This document shows, in pieces, positions 51,229-59,002 of a stretch of DNA of 64,000 bases. Source of the DNA: Mycolicibacterium septicum DSM 44393 (GTDB lineage Bacteria > Actinomycetota > Actinomycetes > Mycobacteriales > Mycobacteriaceae); assembly GCF_000455325.1 (NCBI RefSeq), contig NZ_HG322953.1, forward strand, positions 715,490 through 779,489, in the 5' to 3' direction. Numbering within the stretch: the stretch's first letter is position 1; every line of letters begins with the position of its first letter. Both the position numbers and the translations under genes were made by a program. Below the pieces are notes generated by a model that had not been told where the DNA came from, made no database searches, and saw only the letters and a list, made by a program, of their open reading frames with translations.

Positions 51229-53918
51229 CCCAGGTCGTTCCACACGATCTTGGCGAGCTCGTCACGGTCGGCCACGCCGAGCTTGATGCAGGCCCGGTAG
51301 ATGTGACCCTCCACGGTGCGGACCGAGACGGTGAGCCGTTCGGCGATGTCGCGGTTCGACAACCCCTGGGCCACCAGCCCGGCCACCTCGCGTTCGCGCG
51401 CCGTCACGGGCAGGGGGCGGGCGGCCGATCGAATCGCCGGGGTGGCGGCACCGCCGCACTTCGACGCCAATTGCAGTGCGTGAGCGGCGGATTCGGTGCT
51501 GTTGCGGCGATGTCCGGCCTTGTCGTGCAGGGGCACCGCCTGGGCGGCCGAGTCGGCGGCAGACAGCAGCAGGCCGGCTTCCTCGAAGGCGGTGGCCACC
51601 TTGTCCAGTTCGACCGGGTCGGCGGCGGCCACGGCTGCGGCGTGCCGGGCGTACAGGGCGGGCAGTGGACCGTCCGTCCGTTCGACCAGGTCCTGCAGGC
51701 GACGGGTCACGCTGCGGTCGCCGAAGCGTGCCGCGCTGTGCAGGGCCTCGGCCTCGACCGCGAACTGGCCCGACGAGTGCGCCGCATCCGCGGCCGCCCT
51801 AGCCTGGTCGATGGCCGACCGGTGCCCGCCTTTGGCGGCGGCCAGCCAGGCCTTGGCGAGCATCCGAAGAGGCTCGTGCAGCGCCATGAACTCACCTGAG
51901 TGTTCCTTGGCGTCGTCAAGTACCCGCTCTGCCTCGGCGGGGTTGCCCACCCCGGCGTAGGCGCGGGCCAGCAGCAACCGCCCTGGCAGCTGCCAGGGCA
52001 GGGAGCTCTCGGCGTTCAGTGCGGCCAGGGCCTGTTCGATCGCCAGGATGGCGTCACGGAAGCGGCCGCTGTGCGTGGCCGCCACGCCTTCCATGATCTT
52101 GGCGATGGCCCAGCCGGCGAACTGGCCGGCCGAGGAGAACTCGGCGTACTCGGTGGCGCGCTGCTGGGCCAGATCCAACCGGCCGGTGTAGGCCAGAGCC
52201 AGCACCTCGCCGTAGAACACCATGATCCGGACCATGCCGTCGGTGGTCTTGCGCTCGGTGCGGCACCGCGATGCGATCGGCAGGAAATCGTTGCCGCGAC
52301 CGATCAACGGCATCGACAGGCCGGCCGCGAACGCCGCGAAATCCACGGCCTGCCGGGGCGCCTCAGGGTTTGCCAGCACCCGTTCGGCGATCTCCAGCCC
52401 CTCGGGGATCTTGTTCCGGTGAACGGCCATGCCCGCACCGGTCGCATCGACGATCAGCTTCAGGATGGGATGGGTGACCCGCTCCCGCAGGAGAGCCAGC
52501 ACCTGATCCGCGCGCCCCACATCGCCCATGGACCAGAAGAGGTTGGACAGCCGGGGAATGCCCCACTGCACGAGCTCCATCTCGTTGAGGTCGGCAGGGG
52601 AGAACTGCTCGAGGATGGCGTCGGCCTGCACGGGGTGCCCCTGCCACAACAGCGCCCGGGACAGCAGTGCGGCTGCGCTCAGGCCACCGCCGTGGGCGAA
52701 GGCCGCACGGGCCAGTTTCTCGCCGAGCGGAAGGTTGGACAGGAACACCGCGTCCTTGGCGGCCGTGATCAGCAGCTCGATGTCGGTGCCCTGGTCGCTC
52801 TCGATGGCCAACTCGGCCAGCTTGATTCGGCTGGCGGGCGAGTCGAGGTTGCGTTCGTGCAGGATCTTGGCGATCCGGCCCCGCAACTTGCGGGCTGATG
52901 CGGTGCCGACCCGCCGGCGCACCGCCTCGCCGAACAGTGGGTGGCTGAAACGAACGTTGATCTGACCGTCGTCGGCGACGATCCGGATCAGGCCGCGCAT
53001 CTCGGCCGCATCCACCGCGTCCTCCCCGGCCAGTTCGGCCAGGGCATCGATGTCCAGAGGTTCGCACAGTGCCAGCAGTTTCAGGGCGTGCAGTACATCG
53101 TCACCGGCGTGCGCCAGCCGCTCGTCGAGCAGTTCGACCAGCCCGGACGGAATGACGGTGGGGCCGCGGAACTGCCACACCCCGTTGACCTTGGTCAGCG
53201 TGCCCGCGTCGACCGCGCCCTCGACCATGTTGCGCAGGAACAGCGGGTTGCCGCCCGAGGTCTCCCACATCACGTCGGCGCTGAGCCCTTCCAGGGTTCC
53301 GCCGAGCACGGTCTCGATGAGGGCGATGCTCTGCTGCTTGGTGAACGGGCTGAGTTCGAAGCGCTGGAGGTAGCCGTCCTTCCACAGCGAGGTGACGGCG
53401 TCGGGTACCGGCTCGCCGGTGCGTACCGTGGCCACCACATGGCCGGAGCGTTCCACGGCGATCTGGTGCAGCAGTGTCGCCGACAACTGGTCCAGCAGAT
53501 GCGCATCGTCGATTCCGACGATGGTGTCTCCATCGGCCACAAGGGATTCGCGTGCGGATCCGATGAGGGCGATCGGGTCTCGCGATCCCGACGACGACAC
53601 CCAGTGGGCGAACGCGCCGAGCGGGATGCTCCGAGACGACTCGGTGCATGCCGTCCAGTGCACCTTGCGGCTCAAGGACGCGGTGACGGTGCGCGCCAAC
53701 GTGGTCTTGCCGACTCCCGCGGCTCCGACGAGGACGACTCCGCAGCTGTCCGTCCCGCTGAGGGCGGCCCGAATGGCCTCGTGCTCGGCGGGCCGGTCCA
53801 AAAGCTGCCACTGACCAGGCATGAATCCTGAGTCTAGGGGCACCGGGGCCGGATCGCTGCCGAACAGGGGGTCGGTGGGGCGGTGTTTGTCGGGGGTGGG
53901 GGCGAATGTTCTTCCCAT
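51222..53918 (-). CDS. LuxR-family regulator with AAA/STAND ATPase (MalT-like)
   Basis: Large regulator of 898 residues. N-terminal P-loop GAAGVGKTTL (65-74) with Walker B GIDDAHLLDQL near 135, a NACHT/STAND-type ATPase region, then about 450 residues of Ala/Leu-rich helical (TPR-like) repeats. A C-terminal LuxR helix-turn-helix (LPVTAREREVAGLVAQGLSNRDIAERL onward, about 835-898) ends the protein. Such proteins oligomerise on binding a signal and activate transcription. ATG 53918 is used; ATG 53822 (MPGQWQLLDRP) is a reasonable alternative. It starts 24 bases after the catalase-like gene on the same strand, so it probably belongs to that operon. Confidence 0.85.
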   Translation of the reverse strand: MGRTFAPTPDKHRPTDPLFGSDPAPVPLDSGFMPGQWQLLDRPAEHEAIRAALSGTDSCGVVLVGAAGVGKTTLARTVTASLSRKVHWTACTESSRSIPLGAFAHWVSSSGSRDPIALIGSARESLVADGDTIVGIDDAHLLDQLSATLLHQIAVERSGHVVATVRTGEPVPDAVTSLWKDGYLQRFELSPFTKQQSIALIETVLGGTLEGLSADVMWETSGGNPLFLRNMVEGAVDAGTLTKVNGVWQFRGPTVIPSGLVELLDERLAHAGDDVLHALKLLALCEPLDIDALAELAGEDAVDAAEMRGLIRIVADDGQINVRFSHPLFGEAVRRRVGTASARKLRGRIAKILHERNLDSPASRIKLAELAIESDQGTDIELLITAAKDAVFLSNLPLGEKLARAAFAHGGGLSAAALLSRALLWQGHPVQADAILEQFSPADLNEMELVQWGIPRLSNLFWSMGDVGRADQVLALLRERVTHPILKLIVDATGAGMAVHRNKIPEGLEIAERVLANPEAPRQAVDFAAFAAGLSMPLIGRGNDFLPIASRCRTERKTTDGMVRIMVFYGEVLALAYTGRLDLAQQRATEYAEFSSAGQFAGWAIAKIMEGVAATHSGRFRDAILAIEQALAALNAESSLPWQLPGRLLLARAYAGVGNPAEAERVLDDAKEHSGEFMALHEPLRMLAKAWLAAAKGGHRSAIDQARAAADAAHSSGQFAVEAEALHSAARFGDRSVTRRLQDLVERTDGPLPALYARHAAAVAAADPVELDKVATAFEEAGLLLSAADSAAQAVPLHDKAGHRRNSTESAAHALQLASKCGGAATPAIRSAARPLPVTAREREVAGLVAQGLSNRDIAERLTVSVRTVEGHIYRACIKLGVADRDELAKIVWNDLGQ

Positions 53919-53942
53919 TGCAAGTATTTCCCGTTCGCTGGG

Positions 53943-55073
53943 TCAGTCCGGAAGTTCGGCGATATTGGACGGCTCGTGCCGGTCGATGCGATTCATCTTG
54001 TGCCGGAAGTCGCTCGATGCCTCGTACACCTTGAGCTTCAGCCGGTTGATGGATCCCAGAGGCCGGTGTGCCTCCAGGCCTCGCCATGAGTTGAAGGACA
54101 GCACGTCGTCGCCATAGGCGCGGCGCAGTGCGCTGTACGGGTTCTGCTTGGGGAACACCACCTTGGCCACCGGTAGGTATGGGGATGATTTCCAGGGCTT
54201 GGTGGCGTTCTCGATCGGCATCTCCTTCGCGTCGAGGCACAGTTGCACGCTGAATGTGTATTCCGCGGAGTGCTTTTCGAAGAACCCCATGATCAGATCG
54301 CGGTGCTCGTCCTGCCCGGGATTTTTCGGAAGATTCTGGCCGACAAGCGCTTTCAGTTCGGGCGAGGTCGGTTCGTACTTGAAGCGGGCCACGTAGTCGC
54401 CGTACCGAATGGGGGCCGAGGAGAAGAAGGTCTCGCCCAGGATCGGGCGGTTGGGTGCGACGAACACGGCCAGATTGTCCGGTAGTTTGAGGCCGATCTT
54501 CTGCAGCCCGCCGAGCAGTTCGCTGCCGACCCACAGCGCACGGTCGGACAACCGGGCCAGCAGGGTTGCGCTCAGCATCCCCAGCTTGCGGTACGCGTGA
54601 GCGTCGGCGAACAGGAATTCCTCGTGGGTGACGAGCACGAAGTCCTGGGTGACGTTCTGTGCATCCTTCGGGTCCTTCATCGCGCGCTCGCCGTGCACGC
54701 CGATGGCTTTGATGCCGAGTCCGCGCACGCCGCGATTCCGGTCGCTGCGCAGTACCCCCGAGGTGGTCGAGATGCGGGCGATCACCGGGTAGCTGCGCGC
54801 TTCAGCGAACATTCCCTGGGCGAGTACCTCGGGCAGGTCCGGATTGACGATGAACTCGCCGCGCAGGATGGCATGGCTCTTGGCATGCGCGTCACGGAGG
54901 CCGTGTTTGAACTTCTTGTAGGCCCGTTCGTTGTTCTTGTGCAGTGCCTTCACGATCTTCTCGATGTCCTTGGCCTCGCCGGGCTTGGGTTGCTCGAGGT
55001 CGTCGCGGTAGCGAACCGGGTCGAGGCTCGAGACGATACGACGTACGTCGGCGGGGGCCATGGCTTCGGTCAT
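53943..55073 (-). CDS. Catalase-fold haem protein (catalase-related family)
   Basis: Protein of 376 residues, shorter than true catalases (about 480 or more). The distal-side haem region reads LRDAHAKSHAILRGEFIV (His 63 or 67 as distal candidate), followed by PVIARISTTSGVLRSDRNRGVRGLGIKAIGVHG, the catalase-like core strand set. The terminal HRPLGSINRLKLKVYEASSDFR is typical of the minicatalase/y4iL-like group. Its ATG at 55073 overlaps the stop of the dioxygenase-like gene (ATGA). In other organisms catalase-related proteins paired with lipid dioxygenases transform fatty-acid hydroperoxides rather than H2O2, which the coupling suggests here. Confidence 0.75.
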   Translation of the reverse strand: MTEAMAPADVRRIVSSLDPVRYRDDLEQPKPGEAKDIEKIVKALHKNNERAYKKFKHGLRDAHAKSHAILRGEFIVNPDLPEVLAQGMFAEARSYPVIARISTTSGVLRSDRNRGVRGLGIKAIGVHGERAMKDPKDAQNVTQDFVLVTHEEFLFADAHAYRKLGMLSATLLARLSDRALWVGSELLGGLQKIGLKLPDNLAVFVAPNRPILGETFFSSAPIRYGDYVARFKYEPTSPELKALVGQNLPKNPGQDEHRDLIMGFFEKHSAEYTFSVQLCLDAKEMPIENATKPWKSSPYLPVAKVVFPKQNPYSALRRAYGDDVLSFNSWRGLEAHRPLGSINRLKLKVYEASSDFRHKMNRIDRHEPSNIAELPD

Positions 55074-56932
55074 GCGGATGCCTTTCTGGTGGGGGAGACG
55101 GGAGTCCACGGGGCGAACGGGTTGGTCACACCGGCCAGGGCCGGCGTCAGCTCGGGGAAGTGGCGCAACAACACCGAGCGCATGTCGTTGTCTCGGACCC
55201 ACTTCATGCCGGCGACGGTGTAGGTCTCTTCACGGAAGTCGGTGGTGAAGAAGCGGTCGCTCTCCAGCCGGCGGGTGGCCATCAGGATGAAGACGCGGAA
55301 TGCGGTGTCGCTGAAGCCGAATCCGGGTGGTTTGGGCTCGGCGTACAGGCCGATCACCAGGTCTACGAGGTCGATGTCGTCGTCGTAGACCTCGCGCAGC
55401 TCGGCCGCCAGCGCGGTCTCACCGGTCAGCTCCTCGAACGTCTTGACCCGCTTGAGCCGGAACAGCTCCCGGAACTCGTTGTAGCGCGGTACGCCGCGTT
55501 CCCGGCATCTGATCAGGTCGATGGTGGCCAGATCCATCAGCGTGCCGTCGACGCGATGCATGTGCTGCAGGTGACGCGGGAAGTTGTGCAGCGACAACGC
55601 CCCGGGATGGGCTCGACCGAAGGAGTACAACAGGTCCGCCATGGGGCTTTCCGCCAGCCGGGCACGCACATTGAGCACCGACAGCTCGGGTAGCTCGTGC
55701 TGTGCGGTGACGCTGTCGTCGGCCAGCGAGCGGAACGTGAACTCGTCGGGGATCAGCGGGTGCATCCGGTACACCGCGACGAACTCCTCGGTCAACGAGT
55801 ACGGCACACCGTGATGCGTGGTGGGCGAGCCGGGGATGCCGTGCAGCAGCGGGCTGGTGCTGACGAGTCCGAAGCTGCGCCGGAACCGGGGGCCCGACCG
55901 CTGGCCCAGCAGCCCGAACCAGTTGACACGCATGGCCGTCACCGTTGTCGGGTGCGCGATGATCGCCGGAGTCCAGTCGACGGTGTGGATCTTGGCCATC
56001 AATGCGGAATTGACCAGGCGTGCCTTGTCGTAGAGCTGCTGGCCGGTCAGATAGGGGTACGCCCGGGCCAGGTGCTCGCAGATGGCGTTGTGCTCACGCA
56101 TGAACAGCGAGTGCAGCAGGGCCAGACCCACCCAGAAGTTTCCCGCGGTGCCGGTCAGGTCCGCGGTCGCCTCGACATCGGGTGGCGGCAGGCCCGACTC
56201 GTCGATTCGCAGCTTGCCGTGCTCGGGTGCGCGCAGGGCGCTGGCGAATGCCGGTGTGGTCCCGTAGATCTGGGAGGCGTCCCACCAGTGCGATTCCTGT
56301 GTGACGAAGGTGGGCGGCCCGGCCGGGCTGGGGTGGGGATCAGGTGGGGTGCGCTCGACCCGCATCGGCCGTTCGGGCCACGGATCGTCGTCGCGCAGCG
56401 GAACGACCCAGGGTTGGGTGGGGACCGAGCCGTGGGCGAACCAGTCGTGCACCTCGAACTGAATCCACGCCGCGGCCAGGAGATTGAGCGTCGTCGCGGG
56501 CTGGAAGCTGTCCCGGGTCAGCAGTGCGCGGCTGACCAGTCGCGGGTTGGGATCGAGCAGCCGCTGGGCGGATTCCGGATACGAGTGTTCGGGTGGGACG
56601 TTGCGGCCGAACCGGCACCCCACCGCACCCATCCTGGGGTCACTCAGGTCGTTGTAGGAACCGTCCCGGGTGCGCGCACCCAGGTAATTGCCGATGTCGA
56701 CGGGTCCGGTCGGCAGGATCGGGGCGGGTTCGGCGGCATACAGATTCGACGTACGCAGCTGGTGCCGCAGCCCGATCAGCACAGCAAGGCCGATGGCCTT
56801 GGGCAGCCGGGCCCAGCCCACCGACTGATCGACATACTGGGCGATCCGGGCCGCGAATGTGACGGACACAGATCGGGACCGGGACCAGGCAGCGGCGATG
56901 AACGCTGGAGCCTGTCTCGCCGTGGTCACCAT
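55070..56932 (-). CDS. Animal-type haem peroxidase, alpha-dioxygenase (PIOX)-like
   Basis: Haem dioxygenase/peroxidase superfamily protein of 620 residues. Distal His 162 lies in WIQFEVHDWFAHG. The proximal segment EEFVAVYRMHPLIPDEF places Tyr 388 three residues before His 391, the same Y-x-x-H spacing as the catalytic tyrosine and haem histidine of cyclooxygenase and plant alpha-dioxygenase. HTVDWTPAIIAHP near 325 is also alpha-dioxygenase-like. Alpha-dioxygenases oxygenate free fatty acids to 2-hydroperoxides. ATG 56932 has GGAGG at a good distance; GTG 56992 would add 20 residues. No signal peptide. Coupled to the catalase-fold gene. Confidence 0.8.
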   Translation of the reverse strand: MVTTARQAPAFIAAAWSRSRSVSVTFAARIAQYVDQSVGWARLPKAIGLAVLIGLRHQLRTSNLYAAEPAPILPTGPVDIGNYLGARTRDGSYNDLSDPRMGAVGCRFGRNVPPEHSYPESAQRLLDPNPRLVSRALLTRDSFQPATTLNLLAAAWIQFEVHDWFAHGSVPTQPWVVPLRDDDPWPERPMRVERTPPDPHPSPAGPPTFVTQESHWWDASQIYGTTPAFASALRAPEHGKLRIDESGLPPPDVEATADLTGTAGNFWVGLALLHSLFMREHNAICEHLARAYPYLTGQQLYDKARLVNSALMAKIHTVDWTPAIIAHPTTVTAMRVNWFGLLGQRSGPRFRRSFGLVSTSPLLHGIPGSPTTHHGVPYSLTEEFVAVYRMHPLIPDEFTFRSLADDSVTAQHELPELSVLNVRARLAESPMADLLYSFGRAHPGALSLHNFPRHLQHMHRVDGTLMDLATIDLIRCRERGVPRYNEFRELFRLKRVKTFEELTGETALAAELREVYDDDIDLVDLVIGLYAEPKPPGFGFSDTAFRVFILMATRRLESDRFFTTDFREETYTVAGMKWVRDNDMRSVLLRHFPELTPALAGVTNPFAPWTPVSPTRKASA

Positions 56933-56973
56933 TCCTTCGTTTCCCTCCGGCCGGAATGCGTTTCTGCCTCCCG

Positions 56974-57077
56974 GTACACGATTGTTATTCACGGAGGCGG
57001 AAATGACATGAGTAGTGGGCTACTCGATCCGGCATTGCTGATCCGTGCGCGTTTCGAGTAGTCGAATACGCGTGTAC
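56974..57077. promoter_or_regulatory. Divergent regulatory region with nested inverted repeats
   Basis: Outer dyad GTACACG (56974-56980)/CGTGTAC (57071-57077) encloses CTACTCGA (57020-57027)/TCGAGTAG (57054-57061). A tighter dyad GAGTAG (57010-57015)-TGGG-CTACTC (57020-57025) shares one arm, giving three GAGTAG half-sites. It lies between the dioxygenase-like gene and the subtilase gene and is the likely operator for both arms, possibly read by the LuxR-type regulator. Confidence 0.5.
57008..57061 (+). CDS. Possible 17-residue leader peptide
   Basis: ATG AGT AGT opens a 17-codon frame (MSSGLLDPALLIRARFE) preceded by GGAGG with a 10-base spacing, better than the site before the subtilase gene downstream. 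It lies wholly within the inverted-repeat region 73 bases before that gene. It could be a translated leader or chance; the repeats alone could have created the frame. Confidence 0.3.
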   Translation: MSSGLLDPALLIRARFE

Positions 57078-57133
57078 GTGCGGCCCGGCTGAGCGACGAT
57101 CAATCGACGCAGGAAAACCTGGGGTGGCGGATC

Positions 57134-58987
57134 ATGCCGAGGAGCGCGGTGAGTTCAACTGGGGAAGTCTGGGCAGATCGGGTACTGGTTGCGTTGGGGG
57201 ATCTGGGGAAGTCCCCGAAACCGGTGGACATGACGTTGTTGACCGAGACCGTCGCCGCCAAGTTCGCGTCGCAGTTCGACGAACGCGACCGGCAGTACGA
57301 GAACGACAACCCGTACTGGCACAACCGTGTTCGGGATGCCGTCGCGTCGCTGCGCAGACGGAAGCTGGTCGCCCCGAAGGTGGCCAGGAGCGACGCGGTG
57401 CGGTTGACCGAGGCGGGCGGCGACGCCGTCGCGGGTGCCCGGGACCGGACCGAGGCCCCGCCCACGCCGGCGGTGCGGAGCGCGGCTCCTTCACACGAGC
57501 CCACCCTGGCCCCGGAGGTCGGGACCACCGAACCGCCCAAGCGAGATCCGGTCCTGGCGGGTGTCGTCACACCGCCGCTGCGCACGGCGATGGCGGAGGA
57601 GAGCAACGACACTCCGATACCGATCATGATCGAGCTCAACTTGACCTTCCAGCCGTCGGTGGCTGCCGCCATCGAACGGGTCGAGGGACTGTGGACACTG
57701 GTCCGTGCGGCGGGCACCCCGGTGCCGTTGGCCGATCAGTTCATGGCCGGAGATCTCACACCCGACCAGATCAAGTCGATCGTGTCCGCCGATGCCGTCC
57801 CGCAGGCCTGGCCGCAGCGCGCGATCTACCGGATCTGGCCGGATTTCGAGGTGCACCCGCAGATCGATGCCTCCTCGACCACCATCAAAGCCATCGCCGC
57901 TCAACGGTCGTTCGACAGCTTCGGCGAGGGAATCGTCTGGGCTGTGGTGGATTCCGGTATCGACGAGAAGCACGCGCACTTCGACGCCTACCAGAACCTG
58001 AGCGATCCGTCGGTGGCCGATCTGCACCACGACTTCACCGGAGGCAACGCCCCGCTGACCGACACCGACGGGCACGGCACCCACGTGGCCGGGATCATCG
58101 CCGGTGGTTTGGTGGACCGTAAGCCCGAGGACATCGTGGTGGTCGAGAAGCGGCTCAACGATCCCGAGTTCGGCGGGGATCCGATCACGGCGCCGCGCAC
58201 GGTGCCGGACCCGTCGCGGCTGGCGGGGATGGCGCCGAAGGCCAAATTGGTGAGCCTCAAGGTGCTCGGGCCCGGCGACGAGGCATCCCGGGTGAGCCGA
58301 GTGATGCAGGCCCTGGCCTACGTCCGGAAGCTGAACGCCGGCAGTGAGCGGGTGCCCCGGATACACGGCGTGAACCTCAGCCTCGGCTACGAATTCGACG
58401 CCGAGTGGTATGCCTGCGGGCAGAGCCCGATGTGCATCGAGGTCGACAAGACCGTGCGCTCGGGGGTGGTGGTGGTCGTGGCCGCGGGTAATTCCGGCTA
58501 CGTGTCGCTGAATACGGCGTTCAGCAAGGACTCGGTGAAATTCACCGCCGACATGACGATCAACGACCCGGGCAATACCGAGAGCGCGATCACCGTCGGT
58601 TCCACACACCGGAGTTCGCCGCACACCTTCGGCGTCTCGTACTTCTCGTCGCGCGGTCCGACCGGGGACGGGCGGCGCAAGCCCGACCTGGTCGCACCCG
58701 GTGAACGCATCACGTCGGCGGCGGCAGGCAGCCGCCGGGACAAGGTCACCAATCAGATCACGTTGGCCGACGACGTCCCGGTGTACGTCGAGGAAAGCGG
58801 TACCAGCATGGCCGCGCCGCACGTGTCCGGCGCGATCGCGGCGTTCCTGTCGGTACAGCGCGAGTTCGTCAGTGAACCCGAGGCCATCAAACGCATCTTC
58901 GTCGAATCGGCGACCTCGCTGAACCGGGACCCGGCATTCCAGGGCAGCGGTCTGCTGGATCTCATGCGTGCTCTGCAATCCGTCTGA
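57134..58987 (+). CDS. Subtilisin-like (S8) serine protease with N-terminal winged-helix domain
   Basis: Protein of 617 residues without signal peptide or membrane helix, so apparently cytosolic. Residues about 10-100 form a winged-helix-like domain resembling the Mrr N-terminal type (NPYWHNRVRDAVASLRRRKLV then VRLTEAGGDAV). A linker and prodomain-like part follow. The S8 catalytic domain has Asp near 273 in AVVDSGIDEKHAHF, His near 314 in DTDGHGTHVAGIIAGG, Asn in AAGNSGYVSLN near 455 and Ser near 558 in ESGTSMAAPHVSG, so the triad is complete. A winged helix on a cytosolic protease suggests a nucleic-acid- or regulator-linked role. It is followed 15 bases later by a hydrolase gene. Confidence 0.85.
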   Translation: MPRSAVSSTGEVWADRVLVALGDLGKSPKPVDMTLLTETVAAKFASQFDERDRQYENDNPYWHNRVRDAVASLRRRKLVAPKVARSDAVRLTEAGGDAVAGARDRTEAPPTPAVRSAAPSHEPTLAPEVGTTEPPKRDPVLAGVVTPPLRTAMAEESNDTPIPIMIELNLTFQPSVAAAIERVEGLWTLVRAAGTPVPLADQFMAGDLTPDQIKSIVSADAVPQAWPQRAIYRIWPDFEVHPQIDASSTTIKAIAAQRSFDSFGEGIVWAVVDSGIDEKHAHFDAYQNLSDPSVADLHHDFTGGNAPLTDTDGHGTHVAGIIAGGLVDRKPEDIVVVEKRLNDPEFGGDPITAPRTVPDPSRLAGMAPKAKLVSLKVLGPGDEASRVSRVMQALAYVRKLNAGSERVPRIHGVNLSLGYEFDAEWYACGQSPMCIEVDKTVRSGVVVVVAAGNSGYVSLNTAFSKDSVKFTADMTINDPGNTESAITVGSTHRSSPHTFGVSYFSSRGPTGDGRRKPDLVAPGERITSAAAGSRRDKVTNQITLADDVPVYVEESGTSMAAPHVSGAIAAFLSVQREFVSEPEAIKRIFVESATSLNRDPAFQGSGLLDLMRALQSV

Positions 58988-59002
58988 CCTGAAAGGAATC
59001 CG

